The translations under genes and the position numbers were made by a program. From the NCBI GenBank assembly GCA_947653505.1, contig CANTHI010000099.1:1-9638 (forward strand): a stretch of DNA of 9,638 nucleotides. Reading direction: 5' to 3'. The notes beneath the pieces were generated by a model, which did not search any database, was not told the DNA's origin, and saw only the letters and a list, made by a program, of their open reading frames with translations. Positions 5,346 through 9,638 of the stretch are shown here, piece by piece (position 1 is the first letter of the stretch; each line of letters opens with the position of its first letter). This stretch comes from an uncultured Eubacterium sp. GTDB lineage: Bacteria; Bacillota_A; Clostridia; Lachnospirales; Lachnospiraceae.

Positions 5346-6614
5346 CTATGATACTTCAACTCCGAAATGCTCAAATAAGATCTTTTCAGCCTGCGCACTC
5401 CACAATCCCCTGTTTTTCTTACATGCTTCATCCAGCTTCTGAAACAGCGGATCGGTCTTTCCTTTTTCTGCAAAATCCTCAATCGCCGTCAGAGGCATAT
5501 TAAACTGGGTATATGTCAGCTTTTTGCCGCCCGGGATTTTTGGCAGGTTCAGCGTTGCTTCAGCGATACTGTCGATGCCGCCGACATGTGTTACCATTAC
5601 AGCCGGTTCAATCTTTCCTTTTGCCGCCAGATCATTGGCTTCGATTAAGTCGTCATTGTTGCCGCCTGTTGTTCCTACAATATGCTGGCTTGTGTAATGT
5701 ACGTCATACAGATTGATCTCTGCCTTAAACTGATTGTCTGTCGGCCCTGCAAAGAAATTCATGCATCCGTCAAATGCCAGTATCTTGTCTCCCAGCTCTG
5801 CAACCGCGCGGTTTGGCACATAGACAAATACATCGTCATAGCCTTTTCCGCCTGTCAGGTCTACCAGTTCTTTGACCGGATCCGCCATTTTGGCTGTGTT
5901 GACATACAACAGCTCCACGCCATTTTCCTGTGCGTAGGATTCCGGTATGACCTCTCTGGCGCGCTCGATCTTTGCGTCATCAATATCCGTAACGACGATA
6001 CGTTTTGGTTTGTTTTCAAACTGAATCCCGTAGCTGACCGCACCCAGTCCCATCGGCCCGCATCCGCCGAGAATGATAATGTCGCCGTCTTCTTTTGTGC
6101 CGCCTGCCAGATCATGGTTTCTCTTATTCGTATGGTAGTTTCCATGATAGCCGCCGATAATACAGCTCATCGGTTCTCCCAAAGACGCTTCGAAAAAGCT
6201 CTCGCCCTCATACGGCATCAGACATCCCAGCTCCATCACTTCATGCGGAATGACACAGTAGGTGCAGGCACCGCCAAAAAATTCATACGAATAGCCCGGA
6301 GAAGCCAGACTTCCTTTATAATTCAGCGCCGGCTGCTGTGCAAATTTCATGCCCGGATGAAACTGGTCTTTCCATTTGTCACCGACTTCCACGATGACAC
6401 CGGCAAACTCATGGCCGATAATAATCGGATTCGTATCAATATTCTGCGGCGCGCGTTTGTGCTTTTTGCCCTGCTCTACCAGCTTATACGTAGACATGCA
6501 GATACTGTCACTCATAACTTTGACCAGAATCTCATCATCTTTAATCGCCGGAAGCTCGAACTCCTCCAGTCTTAAATCCCTTGTACCATACATTCTGACT
6601 GCTTTTGTTTTCAT
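5346..6614 (-). CDS. sorE: L-sorbose-1-phosphate reductase-like zinc-binding dehydrogenase
   Basis: This 422-aa medium-chain dehydrogenase resembles the SorE type, which reduces L-sorbose-1-phosphate to D-glucitol-6-phosphate in the cytoplasm. The N-terminal catalytic domain shows SDSICMSTYK with C39, GHEFAG with H68 and E69, and E147 in SLGEPMSC, all candidate zinc ligands. The nucleotide fold has ILGGCGPMGLGAV (181-193), and D210 (VVTDIDDAK) ends the second strand, which favours NAD(H) over NADP(H). The four-cysteine structural zinc loop of classical alcohol dehydrogenases is absent. The start at 6614 is set by GGAG 7 nt upstream; a TTG at 6620 lies too close to that site. The gene is last in the sugar cluster, 107 nt after the PfkB gene, and a 4 x 15-bp repeat fills much of that gap. 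Substrate is inferred from family resemblance and the ketose-1-phosphate context; other polyol dehydrogenases are possible. Confidence 0.8.
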   Translation of the reverse strand: MKTKAVRMYGTRDLRLEEFELPAIKDDEILVKVMSDSICMSTYKLVEQGKKHKRAPQNIDTNPIIIGHEFAGVIVEVGDKWKDQFHPGMKFAQQPALNYKGSLASPGYSYEFFGGACTYCVIPHEVMELGCLMPYEGESFFEASLGEPMSCIIGGYHGNYHTNKRNHDLAGGTKEDGDIIILGGCGPMGLGAVSYGIQFENKPKRIVVTDIDDAKIERAREVIPESYAQENGVELLYVNTAKMADPVKELVDLTGGKGYDDVFVYVPNRAVAELGDKILAFDGCMNFFAGPTDNQFKAEINLYDVHYTSQHIVGTTGGNNDDLIEANDLAAKGKIEPAVMVTHVGGIDSIAEATLNLPKIPGGKKLTYTQFNMPLTAIEDFAEKGKTDPLFQKLDEACKKNRGLWSAQAEKILFEHFGVEVS

Positions 6615-6633
6615 AATCAATCTCCTTTTTTTC

Positions 6634-6693
6634 TATCATTCAAATCTTTATGAACCAAATCTCTATAAATAAAATCTCCAGAAATCAAATCCG
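6634..6693 (-). repeat. Four tandem 15-bp imperfect repeats
   Basis: Four adjacent 15-bp units read on plus TATCATTCAAATCTT (6634-6648), TATGAACCAAATCTC (6649-6663), TATAAATAAAATCTC (6664-6678) and CAGAAATCAAATCCG (6679-6693). The shared core is AAATCT, read AGATTT on the mRNA sense strand. The array ends about 10 bp before the dehydrogenase Shine-Dalgarno site, whose own GGAGATTGATT resembles another partial unit. It lies in the 107-nt gap between the PfkB and dehydrogenase genes. The function is unknown. Confidence 0.85.
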
Positions 6694-6721
6694 GCTACAG
6701 CTTTTTGACTATTTTCTGCCA

Positions 6722-7654
6722 TTACCCGATCTTTTCGATCACAACCTGTTTCATCAGATCATCCACAAGCTCTCTTGCCGGCGGTTTTGTGCCGATCGTC
6801 GTTACCGCGCCTGCCGATGTAGCGATGCACATCCGCACCGTCTGCTCGTTGTCCAGCTTCTGGTCCCATGCATATGCCAGCGCCGCTACCATTGCATCTC
6901 CTGCCCCGACAGTAGAATGTGCCTTTACGGACAGTGCCGGACATTTCACCTCGTAACCATCCCGTACAAACATCGCACCGCCTTTTCCCATCGATACCGC
7001 GACTGTCTCTATGCCCTTGCCTTTTAAGCTCTTTGCCGTCTGCAGCAGCTCTTCGATGGAGGCACGGTAGTCAAATCCCGCATACTCCTCCAGCTCCACC
7101 CGGTTCGGCTTGATAATATCCGGACCCGCATCCAGCGCCTGCCGGAACAGCTCACCGTCCGCGTCGAGCAGTACTTTCGCTCCATGTGCATGGACTTTCT
7201 GAATCATCTTTCCATAGATCCCTTTATCGACACCGTTTGGAATGCTGCCCGCAAAGATAAATAAGGTCTGTGCGTCCGCGTATCCTTCCAGCTTTTTGAT
7301 CAGCTGGCTGATCTGCTCCTGCGAAATCTGCGGTCCCGGCTCGTTCAGCTCTGTCACTTCCCCGTTTTTTTCAAATACTTTTGTATTGGTCCGTGTCTCA
7401 CCGTCTACCCAGATAAAATCATTCTGAATGCCCTTTTCATTTAATACGCTCTCGATCGTCCTGCCCGCGTTTCCTCCTAAAAATCCGGCCGCGATACTCG
7501 TTCCGCCCAGTTCGCGGATTGTCTTGGATACATTAATGCCTTTGCCGCCGGCATCGTATTCTACTTTCTGAATACGGTTCAGTCCGCCAGGCTGCAGCTT
7601 GTCGATCTCTACCGTTTTGTCGATCGCCGGATTCATCGTTACTGTTACTATCAT
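6722..7654 (-). CDS. fruK: 1-phosphofructokinase (PfkB family)
   Basis: This 310-aa PfkB-family sugar kinase is most like 1-phosphofructokinase, which makes fructose-1,6-bisphosphate from fructose-1-phosphate and ATP. The N-terminus MIVTVTMNPAIDKTV is typical of the FruK/LacC branch. Other marks are AGGKGINVSKT (35-45), IKPNRVE (181-187) and the C-terminal anion-hole motif STVGAGD (247-253) with catalytic D253. Length is normal and all key residues are present. The start at 7654 lies 6 nt after the EIIA stop, and its AAGGAG site is built from the last EIIA codons and stop, so the two are translationally coupled. Tagatose-6-phosphate kinase (LacC) is the main alternative, but linkage to a fructose/mannitol-type EIIA and a ketose-1-phosphate reductase favours a ketose-1-phosphate substrate. 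Confidence 0.85.
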   Translation of the reverse strand: MIVTVTMNPAIDKTVEIDKLQPGGLNRIQKVEYDAGGKGINVSKTIRELGGTSIAAGFLGGNAGRTIESVLNEKGIQNDFIWVDGETRTNTKVFEKNGEVTELNEPGPQISQEQISQLIKKLEGYADAQTLFIFAGSIPNGVDKGIYGKMIQKVHAHGAKVLLDADGELFRQALDAGPDIIKPNRVELEEYAGFDYRASIEELLQTAKSLKGKGIETVAVSMGKGGAMFVRDGYEVKCPALSVKAHSTVGAGDAMVAALAYAWDQKLDNEQTVRMCIATSAGAVTTIGTKPPARELVDDLMKQVVIEKIG

Positions 7655-7660
7655 AATCCG

Positions 7661-8116
7661 TTACTCCTTCCCTGTTAAAATGCTGTATACAGTATCCACA
7701 TCACCCTTTGCCAGTCTGTCGGCAGCTGTCTCATCCAGCATCTTGTCTGCAATGGTAGAAAGAATATCCAGATGCTCTTCTCCCACACCCGCAATTCCGA
7801 TCACCACATGCACCTCATTGCCATCCCAGTCGATGCCGTTTGGAAACGTCATGACTGCGATACCGGAAGCTTTTACTTCCTTTTTCGCCTCTTCCACCCC
7901 GTGCGGCAGTGCCAGTCCGCTGCCCATAAAGGTAGAAAATGTCTTTTCTCTTTCTACCATCGCGTCTACATATGGCTGATCCACATATCCGCTGTCCACC
8001 AGCATCTGCCCGACCGTGCGGATCACCTGCTCCTTTGCCGCAGACTCACAGTTTACACGGATATTTTCCCGATACAGCAGTTCCTTTTTTTCTTCTTTTT
8101 TCTTCTTAAAAAACAT
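7661..8116 (-). CDS. PTS EIIA component, fructose/mannitol type
   Basis: This 151-aa cytoplasmic protein is a free-standing PTS EIIA domain of the fructose/mannitol family. It takes phosphate from HPr and passes it to an EIIB. The active-site histidine is H72 in SGLALPHGVEEAKKEV, and the C-terminal half has the usual VVIGIAGVGEEHLDILSTIAD segment. The N-terminus is unusually lysine-rich (MFFKKKKEEKKE) before the domain begins. The start at 8116 follows AGGAGGAG closely; longer readings up to a GTG at 8218 lack a site and add a basic tail foreign to the family. It sits between the PRD regulator gene and the PfkB gene, as in MtlR-MtlF type operons. The cognate EIIBC is not in the window and probably lies beyond the right edge. 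It may also phosphorylate the regulator. Confidence 0.92.
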   Translation of the reverse strand: MFFKKKKEEKKELLYRENIRVNCESAAKEQVIRTVGQMLVDSGYVDQPYVDAMVEREKTFSTFMGSGLALPHGVEEAKKEVKASGIAVMTFPNGIDWDGNEVHVVIGIAGVGEEHLDILSTIADKMLDETAADRLAKGDVDTVYSILTGKE

Positions 8117-8230
8117 GATACTCCTCCTTTTCACCCTGACTGTATGCCATGCCAGAAACAACTGTTTTCTTTTTATTCTGATTTCCCGCAAAAGCATGCT
8201 CCGGTTTCTTTCCGACACTTTTTATTTTTC

Positions 8231-8245
8231 CATAACTCCCTTTGT
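8231..8245 (-). other. Three-codon upstream ORF in the EIIA leader
   Basis: On minus, an AAAGGGAG Shine-Dalgarno-like sequence (about 8238-8245) is followed at good spacing by ATG GAA AAA TAA (stop ending near 8221), a possible Met-Glu-Lys peptide about 100 nt upstream of the EIIA start. It may be a leader peptide or ribosome stand-by site, or chance in A-rich sequence. Confidence 0.2.
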
Positions 8246-8246
8246 T

Positions 8247-8258
8247 TCAGCGCGCTGA
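8247..8258. promoter_or_regulatory. Perfect 12-bp palindrome in the EIIA leader
   Basis: TCAGCGCGCTGA is perfectly self-complementary. It lies just downstream of a second -10-like TATACT (minus, 8261-8266), where it would cover that promoter's start site and also fall in the leader of the stronger promoter at 8329-8357. It does not fit the catabolite (cre) consensus in spacing. It is a candidate operator for an unidentified regulator. Confidence 0.4.
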
Positions 8259-8328
8259 TCAGTATATCAAATCATTCTTTATTTTTACATGCGCTTTTCT
8301 TTCCCCTGTTCTTTCTCTTTCTGTAATT

Positions 8329-8357
8329 ATTATAATACGCGCACCATCATTTTTCAA
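8329..8357 (-). promoter_or_regulatory. Sigma-A promoter for the EIIA-PfkB-dehydrogenase genes
   Basis: On minus, TTGAAA (8352-8357) and the consensus TATAAT (8329-8334) are separated by exactly 17 bp. The promoter starts 42 bp after the regulator stop, and its predicted leader is about 205 nt. This allows the three metabolic genes to be expressed apart from the regulator. Confidence 0.75.
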
Positions 8358-8375
8358 AAGAAAGAAGCAGGGATT

Positions 8376-8396
8376 TGGCATCATTAAATAGTGCCA
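8376..8396. promoter_or_regulatory. Inverted repeat upstream of the sugar promoter
   Basis: TGGCA (8376-8380) and TGCCA (8392-8396) flank an 11-bp AT-rich centre, at about -64 relative to the predicted start. PRD activators of the MtlR type bind inverted repeats upstream of the -35, with TGNCA-like half-sites as I recall them; the half-sites fit, but the spacer here is longer. It may alternatively be a weak hairpin after the regulator gene. Confidence 0.35.
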
Positions 8397-8399
8397 TTT

Positions 8400-9638
8400 T
8401 TATGAAAAGCCTGCGATATATTTATTAAAATACTTTTTAAGATTTGCGGACAGAGCGCTGCGGATCTCTTCCTTGTCTCCCCGTACGACAATGTCCATAA
8501 ACTCGTAGTCTTCAATCAGCATACTGCTGATATACCCCATAATATCCCCGTTGACCTTCCGGTGCTCATCTGCCGGCACAAGCATAATAAATACAATCCG
8601 GATTCCTTTAAAATACGCGTCCGCAAACGCTCCCAGATCCTTTGTCATGCATACGGAAAACGCCGGCCGCATGACCCCTTTGGTACGTGCGTGAAACAGT
8701 GCAAACCCGAACTCCGCAAACACCTGACTGGCGATCTGTTCCCGTTTCAATATATCTTCGCGTATAATTTCCTGACAGTCCGAATACGGCGACATCTTCT
8801 CACCGATCGCGATCAGCAGCTCACCGAAGCTGATCTGGTTATCCACACGGAAAAAATCCATATACTGGATGACTGTGTGAATCTGCGCAGCGACAAAATT
8901 GATTTCCTCCAGCTGCATGGAAAACTCATCCGCCTCTTTCTGTTTTTTCGGGAGACGCTCGTATTTGCGGATCATCTGCCGGATTTGTTCAATATCTTCT
9001 TCATTTAACAACGGATTTACAAACACAATCGGAATATCCGGCTGTTCCATCGGGATACTGGAGATAAAAAAGTCTGTACGGCTCATAATATACGGCGTAA
9101 TGTCGTGCTTGCCGTACGCGGTAATGTCCATTCTGCCGTGGAACAGCTTTTCCAGCTTGGAAGACATCAGTCGGGAAATCCCGATGCCGCTGGAGCAGAT
9201 AACACCCGCCTGTACCTTGCGGATCTTTTCCTGTCTGCCTTCCAGCCGTACCATCGCCGCGCCAAAGTGCACGGTCAGAAATCCGATCTCCTGCTCCGGC
9301 ACTTCTTTTCCGGTATAGTCCCTTAACACCTGCGCGACCTTTTCGCAGCGTCTGTAGATATCCGGATAGCTGGTCTTAATATCTTCCAGCACCGGATTCT
9401 GAATCTGCATTCCATAAATGAGCCGGATCAGGGTAGGCTGCAGATGCGCCAGCAGACCCTGAATAAATCCGTCGTCCTGCTTCATCAGATATGCCTGTCT
9501 GGCGTCATAGGCATCGATCATATCATTGACCAGCTGCTGCAGAGGCTTATTTTCCATTTCTATCTGGTCTGACGGGTTCCACTGGAATTTTTCTGCTCCG
9601 TCCGTATAAATTTCAACCTGGTTGTCATCTGTAAATAT
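8400..9638 (-). CDS. PRD/PTS-domain transcriptional regulator, MtlR type (5' end outside window)
   Basis: The visible 412 codons are the C-terminal part of a MtlR/LicR-like activator controlled by PTS phosphorylation. Counting from the window edge, a PRD domain carries H65 (LLAHLQPTLIRL) and H124 (FLTVHFGAAM). It is followed by an EIIB-like domain with C148 (VICSSGIGISRLM) and a fructose/mannitol EIIA-like domain with H316 (FALFHARTKGV). All four potential phosphorylation residues are present. The frame is open to the right edge, so the ATG at 9557 is internal; the missing part should hold the HTH domains and the first PRD. Full proteins of this kind are near 650-700 residues. It is transcribed toward the EIIA gene it probably controls, 283 nt away, and the domain set (EIIB-like plus EIIA-like) matches MtlR rather than simple BglG antiterminators. 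Confidence 0.92.
   Translation of the reverse strand: MFTDDNQVEIYTDGAEKFQWNPSDQIEMENKPLQQLVNDMIDAYDARQAYLMKQDDGFIQGLLAHLQPTLIRLIYGMQIQNPVLEDIKTSYPDIYRRCEKVAQVLRDYTGKEVPEQEIGFLTVHFGAAMVRLEGRQEKIRKVQAGVICSSGIGISRLMSSKLEKLFHGRMDITAYGKHDITPYIMSRTDFFISSIPMEQPDIPIVFVNPLLNEEDIEQIRQMIRKYERLPKKQKEADEFSMQLEEINFVAAQIHTVIQYMDFFRVDNQISFGELLIAIGEKMSPYSDCQEIIREDILKREQIASQVFAEFGFALFHARTKGVMRPAFSVCMTKDLGAFADAYFKGIRIVFIMLVPADEHRKVNGDIMGYISSMLIEDYEFMDIVVRGDKEEIRSALSANLKKYFNKYIAGFS

Noticed and set aside
5682..6575. A 297-codon open frame on plus opposite the dehydrogenase gene
   Set aside because: It is the mirror of a well-supported dehydrogenase with intact motifs; it shows no recognisable domain and has cysteine- and histidine-rich, low-sense composition. 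Long antisense frames are expected opposite genes with this codon use.
6615..6650. A separate promoter for the dehydrogenase gene (TTGGTT with TAGAAA, 17-bp spacer)
   Set aside because: Both hexamers match poorly, and they fall within the 15-bp tandem repeat, which generates such AT-rich patterns.
8245..8262. A catabolite-responsive (cre) site around the AGCG palindrome
   Set aside because: The TG...A.CG spacing is off by one base and the right half does not fit the consensus; it is kept only as an unassigned palindrome.

Overview
The window looks like chromosomal DNA of a low- to mid-GC Firmicute, most likely a clostridial gut anaerobe of the Lachnospiraceae type. This rests on strong AGGAGG-like ribosome binding sites, sigma-A type promoters with 17-bp spacers, a PRD/PTS sugar regulator, a QueT-type ECF S component and a preQ1 riboswitch. 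The genus is inference; no rRNA or marker gene is present. Almost everything is on the minus strand; the one clear plus-strand gene is a 70-aa HTH protein.

Layout, left to right. (1) 1-226: non-coding, with a 9-bp perfect hairpin at 15-40 and a possible leftward promoter. (2) 227-817: a TetR/AcrR-type repressor (minus) with its own promoter at 863-891, whose -35 abuts a 10-bp hairpin that probably also ends the queuosine operon. (3) 1023-2832: queT-queF-queC (transcribed leftward in that order), preceded by a well-formed promoter and a preQ1-I riboswitch candidate. (4) 3026-4626: an OmpR-type response regulator and a short histidine kinase with a single membrane segment, overlapping by ATGA, with their own promoter. 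(5) 4885-5097: a lone small Cro/C1-type HTH protein on plus, divergent from the two-component system. (6) 5098-5345: an intergenic element with hairpins, a micro-ORF and a leftward terminator. (7) 5346-9638: a leftward sugar cluster: MtlR-type PRD/PTS regulator (cut by the window edge), fructose/mannitol-type EIIA, 1-phosphofructokinase (PfkB family) and an L-sorbose-1-phosphate reductase-like dehydrogenase.

How the genes work together. QueC makes preQ0, QueF reduces preQ0 to preQ1, and QueT imports a queuosine precursor; the riboswitch would shut the operon when preQ1 is plentiful. QueD and QueE are not in the window. In the sugar cluster, EIIA passes phosphate to a membrane EIIBC that must lie outside the window. 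The imported ketose-1-phosphate could then go to fructose-1,6-bisphosphate (PfkB enzyme) or, if it is L-sorbose-1-phosphate, to D-glucitol-6-phosphate (dehydrogenase). A strong promoter lies between the regulator and EIIA genes, with an inverted repeat upstream where a PRD activator could bind.

No CRISPR array, rRNA, tRNA, insertion sequence or complete mobile element was recognised. The most unusual items are a 4 x 15-bp tandem repeat just upstream of the dehydrogenase ribosome binding site, the structured 5098-5345 element, and a potential anti-Shine-Dalgarno segment in the queT leader lying upstream of the aptamer.
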